From Rhodocyclales bacterium (GTDB taxonomy: Bacteria > Pseudomonadota > Gammaproteobacteria > Burkholderiales > Rhodocyclaceae): a stretch of DNA of 64,000 nt. Position 1 is the first letter of the stretch; the number at the start of each line of letters is the position of its first letter. Location of the stretch: positions 18,968 to 82,967 of the forward strand of contig JAQGMF010000054.1 of the NCBI GenBank assembly GCA_028292505.1, given 5' to 3'. Position numbers and translations under genes: made by a program. The notes beneath the pieces are model-generated. The model ran no database searches and was not told the DNA's origin. It worked only from the letters and a program-made list of their open reading frames with translations. Shown in pieces: positions 1 to 8,478 of the stretch.

Positions 1-886
1 CCACCACCAGCAAGCGGAAATCGTTGCCCGGCAGGAAGCGTTCGACGAGCACATCGTCGCTGATTTCGGCAGCGGCCTTGAAAGCAATCTCGATATGCTC
101 GCGCGTCATGATGTTGACGGTAACGCCCTTGCCCTGATTGCCGTCCTGTGGCTTGACAACAACCGGCAGACCGATTTCCTGCGCGGCTTTCCAGGCATCG
201 TCCATATCGCTGACCGGTCGGCCTTTGGGCACCGGCACACCAGCGGCTTCGAGCAGCTTCTTGGTCAGCTCTTTGTCCTGCGCGATGGTCTCGGAGATGG
301 CACTGGTGCGATCGATTTCGGCAGCCTGGATGCGACGCTGTTTGCTGCCCCAACCGAACTGCACCATGCTGCCCGTGGTGAGGCGACGAAACGGAATGCC
401 ACGCGACACGGCAGCTTGCACGATAGCGCCGGTCGACGGCCCGAGACGCACGTCCTCATCGAGTTCGCGCAAACGCTGCAAAGCGCCATCCAGATCGAAG
501 CCCGTGCTTTCTGCCGCAGCACGGATAAGGTCCTGCGCCAGTTCGAGTGCGAGCTTGCCGACGGCTTCCTCACTGTATTCGACAACGACCTGGTAAACAC
601 CCGTCTCGTCCGTTACGGTGGTGCGGCTGAAGGTCACCGGACACCCGGCCTGTGCTTGCAGCCCCAACGCCGCGTATTCGAGCACGTGAGCCATCGATGG
701 CTCTTCATCGTGCTTGGTCGGGCGGACAGCGCCGATCTGCGGAAACAACGCACGCAGACGCACATCGAAACCAGGCAGACGCGCCAGCGAACACTCCACC
801 TCCGAACAGACGACGACGCTCTCGATCGAGTAGTGACGACTCCACAGATTGGGGCCGCGCAGTGCGCGGATACGTGAAACTTCCAT
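1..886 (-). CDS. cphA: Cyanophycin synthetase, N-terminal part (runs off the left edge)
   Basis: About 295 N-terminal residues are visible. They begin MEVSRIRALRGPNLWS, the usual start of CphA, and run through the N-terminal domain (RLGPSTGAIVQAA near residue 165) into the ATP-grasp domain (LPVVVKPQDGNQGKGV, then VLVERFLPGNDFRLLVV). CphA makes cyanophycin, a multi-Arg-poly-Asp nitrogen store, by ATP-dependent addition of Asp to the backbone and Arg to side chains. The ATG is preceded by an AGGAAGAG ribosome site. The gene lies 47 bases downstream of a second, shorter cphA-like gene in the same direction, so the two are probably co-transcribed. Whether this copy has an intact Mur-ligase domain cannot be seen here, because the C-terminal two thirds lie outside the window. 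Confidence 0.93.
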   Translation of the reverse strand, partial: MEVSRIRALRGPNLWSRHYSIESVVVCSEVECSLARLPGFDVRLRALFPQIGAVRPTKHDEEPSMAHVLEYAALGLQAQAGCPVTFSRTTVTDETGVYQVVVEYSEEAVGKLALELAQDLIRAAAESTGFDLDGALQRLRELDEDVRLGPSTGAIVQAAVSRGIPFRRLTTGSMVQFGWGSKQRRIQAAEIDRTSAISETIAQDKELTKKLLEAAGVPVPKGRPVSDMDDAWKAAQEIGLPVVVKPQDGNQGKGVTVNIMTREHIEIAFKAAAEISDDVLVERFLPGNDFRLLVV

Positions 887-933
887 CAAGCTCTTCCTGT
901 TGTGATGCAGTTTCTCTTGTGCGCGAATGCCGC

Positions 934-3114
934 TCAGCGGCGTGCGCGCTTATTCATGACGCCCGCATTTTTGTTTGCATCGAAACTCGATTCGAAACTG
1001 CCGATGCCCGTGCTCATCAGGTCCGGTGCCAAACCCAGCGCCCATGCCGCAGCGACGGCCGCGAGCGTCGCGCTCGGTGGCGCAATCGGCCGTGCCGTGA
1101 GTCGCTGCACCTGACTGCCCGTGCGCAGCACGATGGCGCCGTCGCGCAGCACCACTGCGCGACCGTTGCGCCCGAAATGTGCCGTCATGACATCGGAATT
1201 TTCGTCGAGTCCGTAGAAGATTACCTCGCCATCGCTGAGGTCGGCCATCGCGGCCACCCCCGCGTCATCGGCATTGAGCACCGCCACGCCCTCGTCCAGC
1301 ACCACATCGACCTGGGTGCGCAACACACCCGCCATCTTCTCGTCGTCGAGAATATCGAAGCGCGCGACATCTTCGGTGTGACGCAACGAAGTCACCACGC
1401 CGACATTGCATCTGTCATACGGCAGACCTTCGCCGAGAATGGCTGCGGCGGGGGTCTCGAACACCGCGGCCTGCATGGTGCGGTTGATGAGCAGGCGCTG
1501 CCCGGCATGCCAGTTGGCGCAATCGCCACGCTCGACTTGGCGTTGATCGAAGTAGAGACCATCGCGACAGGCAACACCCGCATGGCGGCCATCGATGTAT
1601 AGCAGCCAGGCGATGAGCCGCGCTACGCGCGTGGTGTCGTCGCTGCCGGTCACACCGACGATGGGAATGCGGCCGTTGTTGTCCTCGGGAAACAGATGAT
1701 CGACGATAGGACGCCCGACTGCGCGCGGCTCGCCCTCGGCCGGCCGAAGATGCATCAGCAGACCGGGGCCGGCATTCACTTCGACGATGGCACCGCGTTG
1801 CTCTTCGAGCGGGCGCGAAATATCTTGCGCCACAAGATCGACACCGGCGATGTCCAGGCCGACGATGCGCGCCGCCAGCGACACGGCCGCAGCGACAGCA
1901 GGATGAACCTTGTCGGTCACATCGAGCGACACGTTGCCATTGCGCTGGATCAGCACCTGACGGCCTTCCGCAGGCACCGACTCAGCCGTCAGACCCTGCC
2001 GCTGCAACTCCAGCTTTATGGCAGTGTCATTGTCGATCATCAGCTTGTTGAGCGGGAAATCTTCCGTCAGCCCGCGACGCGGATCGCTGTTGATCTGGCG
2101 CTCGACCAGATCGAACACATTGGTTTTGCCGTCGCCCGTAATCCTGGCCACTTCGCCACGCGCGGCTGCCACAACCCGGCCGCCAACGACCAGCAAACGA
2201 TGTTCGTCACCGGCGATAAAACACTCGACGAGCACTTCGCTGCCGTGACGCGCGGCAAGGTGGAATGCGGCCTCCACATCCTCGCGCGAAGACAGATCCA
2301 GCGACACGCCGCGGCCATGGTTCGCGTCGGTAGGTTTGACAACGACCGGCAGACCCACGTCCAGCGCCGCTTCCCAGGCGTCTTCGACGCTCGCGACCAC
2401 ACGCCCGTCGGGCACTGGCACCCCACATGCCGATAGCATACTCTTGGTCAGATCCTTATCGCTGGCGATACTCTCGGCAATCGCACAGGTTTGGTCAGTC
2501 TCGGCCGTCCACACACGACGCTGCTTCGCGCCGTAACCCAATTGCACCAGGTTGCCGGCCGTCAGGCGAATGGAGGGAATGCGACGCTCGGTTGCAGCAT
2601 CGACAATGCACGCCGTGCTCGGCCCAAGACACAGGGATTCTGCAACGTCGGTCAACTCGATTGCTTTGGCGGCGACGTCGAATGGCTCGTCATTGATCGC
2701 CGCCATGATCAGATCGCGCCCGGCATACAAGCAGGCGCGCGTCACTTCCTCCTGACGCGAACGCACCACGACCTTGTAAACGCCTCGCTTCGAGGTGCTG
2801 CGCGCCTTGCCGAAACCGGTGCGCTGGCCAGCGAGGTTCTGCAGCTCCAGCGTCACGTGCTCAAGGATGTGCGCGGGCCAGGTGCCTTCCTCGACACGCC
2901 GCAAAAATCCACCCGGCTCGCCATAGCTGCAACGATGCTCGGCGAGGCCAGGCAACCAGGCGGACAAACGTTCGTAAAATCCGGGAAGCATATTGGAGGG
3001 GAAATCCTCCAGCTCGCCGATATCGACCAGTGCTTCGAGCGCGGGGCGATAGGTCCAGATGTTCGGGCCGCGCAGCGGACGCACATCGATTATTTGAATG
3101 TCTCGTTTGCTCAT
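934..3114 (-). CDS. Short cyanophycin synthetase paralogue (CphA'/CphA2-like) with a degenerate Mur-ligase P-loop
   Basis: 726 residues, against about 870-900 for a canonical CphA. The N-terminal domain and ATP-grasp domain look complete (LPVVVKPTDANHGRGV; VLVECFIAGDEHRLLVV; IVEVNAGPGLLMHL). The Mur-ligase-like domain is changed: where canonical CphA has a GTNGKTTT-type P-loop, this protein has GVTGSDDTT near residue 487, with no lysine. It ends in MNKRARR soon after the central domain, so the C-terminal lobe is missing. Truncated homologues are known beside cphA in betaproteobacteria and as CphA2 in cyanobacteria. CphA2-type enzymes reuse beta-Asp-Arg dipeptide with one ATP-grasp site. I infer a similar role, or a regulatory or structural role with the full-length CphA. 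First gene of the leftward pair. Confidence 0.88.
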   Translation of the reverse strand: MSKRDIQIIDVRPLRGPNIWTYRPALEALVDIGELEDFPSNMLPGFYERLSAWLPGLAEHRCSYGEPGGFLRRVEEGTWPAHILEHVTLELQNLAGQRTGFGKARSTSKRGVYKVVVRSRQEEVTRACLYAGRDLIMAAINDEPFDVAAKAIELTDVAESLCLGPSTACIVDAATERRIPSIRLTAGNLVQLGYGAKQRRVWTAETDQTCAIAESIASDKDLTKSMLSACGVPVPDGRVVASVEDAWEAALDVGLPVVVKPTDANHGRGVSLDLSSREDVEAAFHLAARHGSEVLVECFIAGDEHRLLVVGGRVVAAARGEVARITGDGKTNVFDLVERQINSDPRRGLTEDFPLNKLMIDNDTAIKLELQRQGLTAESVPAEGRQVLIQRNGNVSLDVTDKVHPAVAAAVSLAARIVGLDIAGVDLVAQDISRPLEEQRGAIVEVNAGPGLLMHLRPAEGEPRAVGRPIVDHLFPEDNNGRIPIVGVTGSDDTTRVARLIAWLLYIDGRHAGVACRDGLYFDQRQVERGDCANWHAGQRLLINRTMQAAVFETPAAAILGEGLPYDRCNVGVVTSLRHTEDVARFDILDDEKMAGVLRTQVDVVLDEGVAVLNADDAGVAAMADLSDGEVIFYGLDENSDVMTAHFGRNGRAVVLRDGAIVLRTGSQVQRLTARPIAPPSATLAAVAAAWALGLAPDLMSTGIGSFESSFDANKNAGVMNKRARR

Positions 3115-3437
3115 CTATGGCTTGCTTGGGAACCTGAAATACGCGCCGTGCAATGCTTAACGCAAGCACAGGCCATTCGTTTACCTGAGGCTCGATTATC
3201 GTCCCGACGGTCGCCTTGCGGGGAATGGGATGGCACACTGTGAGCCCTGAAAGCATCGCCCGATGCGGGCAATTGGGAAAAACAACTCGCATTTCAAGGC
3301 CTTACAGCGAATTGACGGGCATTGTGAAAATTTCACCCGCCATCGCATGCCAAGGCAGACAACCCCGGACGGGGGTTACGCGTTGATAGCCAGGCTGGCC
3401 ACGGCCAAGAAAACAGAGACACCCGCACCGGGCATAC
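3115..3437. promoter_or_regulatory. Divergent intergenic region between the cphA pair and the ABC/DUF1854 pair
   Basis: No protein-coding content is visible. The region must hold promoters for both directions. One exact hyphenated palindrome, GTGAAA-A-TTTCAC, lies at 3324-3336 and could be an operator for shared control. No convincing -35/-10 pair was found around it, so the regulatory reading is a guess. Confidence 0.4.
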
Positions 3438-5783
3438 ATGAACCACCCTGCAAATCATCATTCCCTTTCGACGCCCCCTGTGACACCTCCGTTGACGCCC
3501 GACAGTACGCTGCCCGTCACATGGCGCGGCAAGCTCGCGGCAGAATTGGCGAGCGACGAAAAAATTCTCGCCACGCTCGACACCGATCTCGATGCACGAC
3601 TGCACTTCACTGATGGCATTGTCATATTAACGAACCAGCGCCTTGCCGCCTGCAACGCGACGGACGAGACCTGGCAGCAATGGCGCCTGACGCCCGAACT
3701 CAACCTGCAGCATTTCGACCATGCCGGCGTGGGCACACTGGAGCTGTTCGACGGCACACGGCGCCTCGCCCACTGGCGTTACACACTCGGGCAGAACCTC
3801 GCTGCATTGCGCCTGATCAACGAGTTCAGCAAGCAACGCGACGTCATGACAGACGGGTACGCCGCTGCAGCACAGAACGACGCGGCCAGCGTCGAACTGT
3901 GTCCGCAATGCAGAGCACCGCTCGACCCGGAACTGGACGAGTGCCCGGTGTGCGCCAAGGAAATCCTCACGCCGCCTTCGACGTGGACGCTGCTGCGCCT
4001 GTGGCGCTTCGCCAAGCCCTACAACATGCAGTTGCTGGCCGGCTTCCTGCTGATGCTCGCCGGCACGGCGGCGACGCTGGTGCCGCCCTATCTCACCATG
4101 CCGCTGATGGACAAGGTGCTGATCCCGTTCGAAGACGGCCAGAAAATCGACACTACGCTGGTCGGCTGGTGCCTCGGCGGCCTGCTCGGCTCAGCCCTGC
4201 TCGCCTGGTCGCTCGGGTGGGCGCGCACCTACATTCTGGCGCTGGTCTCCGAGCGCATCAGCGCCGATCTGCGCACTGCAACGTATGAGCACCTGCTCGA
4301 TCTATCGCTCGAATACTTCGGCGGCAAGCGTACCGGCGACCTGATCTCGCGCATCGGCTCGGAGTCGGACCGCATCAGCGTGTTCCTGTCGCTGCACGCA
4401 CTCGACTTCGTCACCGATGTACTGATGATCCTTATGACATCGGCAATCCTCTTCAGCATCAATCCCTGGCTGGCGCTGGTCACCCTGCTGCCGCTGCCCT
4501 TCATCGCATGGATGATCCACATCGTGCGCGACCGTCTGCGCACTGGCTTCGAAAAAATCGACCGTGTGTGGGGTGAAGTCACCAATGTGCTCGCCGACAC
4601 TATTCCCGGCATCCGCGTGGTCAAGGCCTTCGCGCAGGAGCGGCGCGAAACGAAGCGTTTTCGCGAAGCCAATCGTCATAACCTGACAATCAACGATCGC
4701 CTCAACAAAACCTGGTCGCTGTTCACGCCGACCGTCTCGCTGCTCACCGAAATCGGTCTGCTGGTGGTGTGGGCTTTCGGCATCTGGCAGGTGTCGCGCC
4801 ACGACATCACCGTCGGCGTGCTCACGGCTTTCCTCGCCTACATCGGGCGCTTCTACGCACGGCTGGATTCGATGAGCCGCATCGTATCGGTGACGCAAAA
4901 GGCCGCAGCCGGTGCCAAGCGCATCTTCGATATTCTCGACCATGTCTCCAGCGTGCCGGAGCCGACCAATCCCGTGCATCTGGAAACCGTCAGCGGACAG
5001 ATCAGCATCGCCAATGTGGGCTTTCGTTATGGCAATCGCTCGGTGCTGCGCAATGTAAATCTTGAGATCAAGCCCGGCGAGATGATCGGCCTGGTCGGCC
5101 ACAGCGGCTCGGGCAAAAGCACGATGGTGAATCTGATCTGTCGCTTCTACGATGTCACTGAAGGTTCGATTCGCGTCGATGGCGTAGACATCCGTTCGTT
5201 GCCAGTTACGGAATACCGACGTCATATCGGCCTGGTGCTGCAGGAACCCTTCCTGTTCTTCGGTACGATTGCCGACAACATCGCCTACGGCAAGCCCGGC
5301 GCCACGCGCGATGAGATTGTCGCCGCAGCGCGCGCCGCGCATGCGCACGAGTTCGTGCTGCGCTTGCCGCAAGGCTACGACTCGCTCGTCGGCGAGCGCG
5401 GTCAGGGCCTGTCGGGCGGCGAGCGTCAGCGCATCTCGATTGCGCGTGCCTTGCTGATCAACCCGCGCATGCTGATCCTCGACGAAGCAACCTCATCGGT
5501 CGATACGGAGACGGAAAAAGAAATCCAGCGCGCGCTCGACAACCTCGTGCAGGGCCGCACCACGATTGCCATCGCGCACCGCTTGTCGACGCTGCGCAAG
5601 GCCGACCGGCTGGTGGTGATGGATCGTGGCGAGATTGTCGAGATCGGCAATCACGATGAGTTGATGGCGGCACAAGGCGCTTATTACCGGCTCTACCAGG
5701 CGCAGGCGCGCAACGCTGAAACGCTTGAGGACAGCAGCGCAGGACATGACGATGGAAGCAGCGATGGAAACGACGATGAGTGA
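3438..5783 (+). CDS. Cyanophycin-locus ABC transporter (fused exporter-type) with N-terminal extension and zinc ribbon
   Basis: 781 residues. Residues 1-150 look like a small beta-rich PH-like domain (LHFTDGIVILTNQRLAA). Next comes a four-cysteine knuckle (CPQC at 155-158, CPVC at 169-172). An exporter-type six-helix membrane domain spans about 195-490 (start FAKPYNMQLLAGFLLMLAG). The C-terminal ATPase has Walker A GLVGHSGSGKST (about 550), signature LSGGERQRISIARA and Walker B MLILDEATSSVD, so a homodimeric exporter is expected. ABC and DUF1854 genes recur beside cphA in betaproteobacteria, where they are named cyanophycin-metabolism-associated; the substrate is unknown. The next gene overlaps it by 8 bases (ATGAGTGA), which suggests coupled translation. 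The ribosome site before the ATG is weak. Confidence 0.87.
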   Translation: MNHPANHHSLSTPPVTPPLTPDSTLPVTWRGKLAAELASDEKILATLDTDLDARLHFTDGIVILTNQRLAACNATDETWQQWRLTPELNLQHFDHAGVGTLELFDGTRRLAHWRYTLGQNLAALRLINEFSKQRDVMTDGYAAAAQNDAASVELCPQCRAPLDPELDECPVCAKEILTPPSTWTLLRLWRFAKPYNMQLLAGFLLMLAGTAATLVPPYLTMPLMDKVLIPFEDGQKIDTTLVGWCLGGLLGSALLAWSLGWARTYILALVSERISADLRTATYEHLLDLSLEYFGGKRTGDLISRIGSESDRISVFLSLHALDFVTDVLMILMTSAILFSINPWLALVTLLPLPFIAWMIHIVRDRLRTGFEKIDRVWGEVTNVLADTIPGIRVVKAFAQERRETKRFREANRHNLTINDRLNKTWSLFTPTVSLLTEIGLLVVWAFGIWQVSRHDITVGVLTAFLAYIGRFYARLDSMSRIVSVTQKAAAGAKRIFDILDHVSSVPEPTNPVHLETVSGQISIANVGFRYGNRSVLRNVNLEIKPGEMIGLVGHSGSGKSTMVNLICRFYDVTEGSIRVDGVDIRSLPVTEYRRHIGLVLQEPFLFFGTIADNIAYGKPGATRDEIVAAARAAHAHEFVLRLPQGYDSLVGERGQGLSGGERQRISIARALLINPRMLILDEATSSVDTETEKEIQRALDNLVQGRTTIAIAHRLSTLRKADRLVVMDRGEIVEIGNHDELMAAQGAYYRLYQAQARNAETLEDSSAGHDDGSSDGNDDE

Positions 5784-6246
5784 GGTCACGTTCAAGTTGT
5801 CGCGCAATGCATCCGGCCGTCTTGAGCTGATTGCCGAGGACGGCATCGCTCATGACAATGTCGTACCCGTGCGCGCCTTCCCGATTTCGAACCCGCATGA
5901 AGGCATTTCGCTGGTAAGTGGCGACGGCCGCGAGCTGGTCTGGATCGAGCATCTCGACACGCTGCCTGCGGCGATACGCGCACTCGTCGAAGAGGAACTG
6001 GGCGCACGCGAATTCATGCCGGAGATTCGCAGTATCCGCAAAGTTTCCACCTTCGCCACGCCGAGCAACTGGACCGTCGAAACGGATCGCGGCGACGCCA
6101 GTTTCGTGCTCAGGGGTGAAGAGGATATCCGCCGCATCGTCGGTGGTACGCTACTCATCGCCGACAGTCACGGCGTGCAATTCCTGATCCGTGACCAGTA
6201 CGCGCTGGACCGTGCCAGCCGCCGTATTCTGGATCGCTTTCTTTAA
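5776..6246 (+). CDS. DUF1854 family protein, cyanophycin-associated
   Basis: 156 residues from the chosen ATG, which lies in an ATGAGTGA overlap with the ABC gene and has GGAA six bases upstream. In-frame ATGs at 5746, 5752 and 5764 and a TTG at 5725 are alternatives. The protein is soluble, has no signal peptide and no catalytic motif that I recognise. Conserved-looking stretches are VVPVRAFPISNPHEGISLV and a C-terminal GGTLLIADSHGVQFLIRD. DUF1854 proteins are repeatedly found beside cphA and an ABC transporter in betaproteobacteria, so a role in handling cyanophycin or its dipeptide is inferred from context only. Confidence 0.8.
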   Translation: MSEVTFKLSRNASGRLELIAEDGIAHDNVVPVRAFPISNPHEGISLVSGDGRELVWIEHLDTLPAAIRALVEEELGAREFMPEIRSIRKVSTFATPSNWTVETDRGDASFVLRGEEDIRRIVGGTLLIADSHGVQFLIRDQYALDRASRRILDRFL

Positions 6247-6272
6247 ATTCATCTGTCATTCAAGGACCTGTC

Positions 6273-6734
6273 ATGTTCCGCTCCATCACCCGCATTGCAA
6301 TCTCTGCCTTGTTGTTGCTGTCTCAGCACGCCTTTGCGCAAGACACGGGCCCCAATTTCCCGCACACCGATCTTTCCGTCGGCATGTTCCGCGTGGATGC
6401 GGAAGTCGCGTCGACAGAAGTCCTGCGCGAGTATGGGCTGATGTTCCGCAAGAACATGGTCAGCAACGCAGGCATGGTCTTCATCTTCGACGCGCCACAG
6501 CAATACTGCATGTGGATGAAGAACACGCTGCTGCCACTGTCCGTGGCCTTCATCGATGACAGTGGCAAGATCACCAACATCGAGGACATGCAGCCTCTCA
6601 CCGAGAATTCGCATTGCGCCAACCGCCCGGTGCGCTTTGCGTTGGAGATGAATAAGGGCTGGTTCAAGGACAAGAACTTCAAGGCCGGCACCAAGATCGT
6701 GGGCCTGGAGCGCTTTGGTGCGAAAGCGCAATAG
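6273..6734 (+). CDS. Secreted DUF192 family protein
   Basis: 153 residues. A signal peptide ends near AQHAFA-like residues 17-23 (SALLLLSQHAFAQ). The remainder is a DUF192 domain: REYGLMFRKNMVSNAGMVFI, then CMWMKNTLLPLSVAFID with the family's typical Cys and Trp-Met-Lys-Asn core, then ALEMNKGWF. The biochemical role of DUF192 is not established; the protein is probably periplasmic. It starts 27 bases after the DUF1854 gene on the same strand and may be the last gene of that transcript. A bidirectional terminator follows. Confidence 0.85.
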   Translation: MFRSITRIAISALLLLSQHAFAQDTGPNFPHTDLSVGMFRVDAEVASTEVLREYGLMFRKNMVSNAGMVFIFDAPQQYCMWMKNTLLPLSVAFIDDSGKITNIEDMQPLTENSHCANRPVRFALEMNKGWFKDKNFKAGTKIVGLERFGAKAQ

Positions 6735-6773
6735 CTGCGAAAAAAACAGGCTTGCTCGCCTCCGACATACACG

Positions 6774-6856
6774 CCGTCATTCCCGCGAAAGCGGGAATCC
6801 ACTTGGTAGCGAAGACCTCACGTAGAAGTGGATTCCCGCTTTCGCGGGAATGACGG
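6774..6856. repeat. REP-like inverted repeat (CCGTCATTCCCGCG family), copy 1
   Basis: Two arms that begin and end in CCGTCATTCCCGC / GCGGGAATGACGG flank a short spacer. Each arm also contains its own small GCGAAAGC hairpin. Related copies lie at 40253-40340, 45687-45773 and 51012-51146, all in intergenic DNA. It is not a CRISPR: there are only two arms and they are inverted. Confidence 0.85.
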
Positions 6857-6890
6857 ATTGGCCACGCGGGGAATTTAGTATTCAATTTCA

Positions 6891-6924
6891 ATAAAAAACG
6901 CCATCATGCGACGGCGTTTTTTAT
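6891..6924. terminator. Bidirectional intrinsic terminator
   Basis: The sequence reads ATAAAAAACGCC, then a 10-base loop, then GGCGTTTTTTAT. This symmetric stem with A- and T-runs lies between the converging DUF192 and helicase genes and can stop transcription from both sides. Confidence 0.85.
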
Positions 6925-6942
6925 TGGCATGACGACAAGGTA

Positions 6943-8349
6943 CTACTGCTTGCCCGAGCCGCCCAAGAGAAACGCCACCGAGCGCCCCTTGCCCCGCGGC
7001 GGCATCGCCGCCTCGTCCGTTGCACTGGCAGCCGCACCTTCTTCAATGCTGGATGCATAAGGACGCGAGAAGTCGAAACCGTCAGGCGCGACCATGCTGG
7101 GAGCATGTCGCTGCCGCGGTGGGCGCGCACCGCGCTCGCTCGACGCTGGTTCGCCTCTCTCGCTCGGCCGCGAGCGGCGGGCGCGTGGTAACTCTTCGGG
7201 CTTGGTGTCGGGGCCGAAGCCGGGCACGTGCTCCTGCACCAGCTTGAGCTTGAGCATGCGCTCGATGGCCGACAGGCGCGGCTGCTCTTCCGGCGAGACC
7301 AGGGAAATAGCTTTGCCCGTCTTGCCGGCGCGGCCGGTGCGGCCGATGCGGTGAATGTAGTCTTCCGGGTTCGGCGGCAATTCGAAATTGACGACGCAGG
7401 GCAGATCGTCGACATCGAGTCCGCGCGCGGCCACGTCGGTGGCGACAAGCACACGCGTGCGACCCGCCTTGAAGTTTTCGAGCGCTTCGGTGCGCTGCTG
7501 TTGGCCCTTGTCGCCGTGAATGGCGTCGACCGAGATGCCTTCCTTTTCGAGGTGACGCGCCAGACGGCTGCAACCGAACTTGGTACTGACGAAGACCAGC
7601 ATCTGGTCCGTCGTTCCATCGGCAAGTAGCTTGGCCAGCAACTCGCGTTTCACGCTGGTGGAGACCGGATGAATGATGTGGCTGATGGTCTCGCTGACGG
7701 TGTTGCGGCGAGTCACTTCGATAAGCTGTGGCTCGCGCAGCATGCTGTCAGCAAGCTTCTTGATTTCTTCAGAGAAGGTCGCCGAGAACAGCAGGCTCTG
7801 GCGCTGTTGCGGTAGCAAGGCGATGATGCGGCGAATGTCCGGGATGAAGCCCATGTCGAGCATGCGATCGGCTTCATCGAGCACCAGGAATTCGACCTGC
7901 CCCAGCTGGATGGTGCGTTGCTCGACGTGATCGAGCAGACGGCCTGGCGTGGCGACGACGATCTCGATCCCACTGCGCATTTCGGCAACCTGTGCGCGCA
8001 TGTCGACGCCGCCATAAATGCAGGTACTGCGCAGCGGCACGTACTTGCTGTAGGTGCGCACCGACTCGAAGACCTGCATGGCCAGTTCGCGTGTCGGGGT
8101 GAGGATCAGGGCGCGCACCGGATGGCGGGCGGGCGAAGTGCTGGTGCTGGCGTGGCGCGACAGGCGATGCAACAGGGGTAATGTGAAACTGGCGGTCTTG
8201 CCCGTGCCCGTCTGCGCACCGCCCATGACGTCTCCACCGGCCAGTACCAGCGGGATCGCCTGCTGCTGGATCGGCGTGGGTTCGGTATAACCCGCCTCTT
8301 CGACAGCGCGTAACAATTCGGGAATCAATCCAAGTTCAGCAAAACTCAT
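6943..8349 (-). CDS. rhlE: DEAD-box ATP-dependent RNA helicase, RhlE type
   Basis: 468 residues from the chosen ATG (MSFAELGL). An upstream TTG would add 20 residues that do not fit the family. All core motifs are visible: Q-motif ELGLIPELLRAVEEAGY...PTPIQQQAIP, motif I AQTGTGKT, Ib TPGR, II LDEADRML, III SAT, and VI HRIGRTGRAG. The C-terminal tail of about 90 residues is basic and low in complexity (RARRSRPSERGE), as in RhlE helicases involved in ribosome assembly and RNA decay. It is a single gene, ended by the shared terminator and separated from rlmM by about 130 bases. The exact paralogue (RhlE1 or RhlE2) is not resolved. Confidence 0.92.
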   Translation of the reverse strand: MSFAELGLIPELLRAVEEAGYTEPTPIQQQAIPLVLAGGDVMGGAQTGTGKTASFTLPLLHRLSRHASTSTSPARHPVRALILTPTRELAMQVFESVRTYSKYVPLRSTCIYGGVDMRAQVAEMRSGIEIVVATPGRLLDHVEQRTIQLGQVEFLVLDEADRMLDMGFIPDIRRIIALLPQQRQSLLFSATFSEEIKKLADSMLREPQLIEVTRRNTVSETISHIIHPVSTSVKRELLAKLLADGTTDQMLVFVSTKFGCSRLARHLEKEGISVDAIHGDKGQQQRTEALENFKAGRTRVLVATDVAARGLDVDDLPCVVNFELPPNPEDYIHRIGRTGRAGKTGKAISLVSPEEQPRLSAIERMLKLKLVQEHVPGFGPDTKPEELPRARRSRPSERGEPASSERGARPPRQRHAPSMVAPDGFDFSRPYASSIEEGAAASATDEAAMPPRGKGRSVAFLLGGSGKQ

Positions 8350-8478
8350 CTTCAATCCGGTTTCAATCCGGCAAATATCACATTTAACGCGCGAGTATAA
8401 CCGCTGCACAGGTCGGGCAGTGGTAAAGCTTCACAACGACGGGGGTTTGACGGCCTTGCATGCGCCACCAACCAGCCT

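Noticed and set aside
4302..5372. Long open frame (356 codons) on the minus strand within the ABC transporter gene
   Set aside because: It is antisense to a gene with clear ABC motifs. The translation is His/Asp/Arg-rich without family features, as expected for opposite-strand frames in GC-rich DNA.
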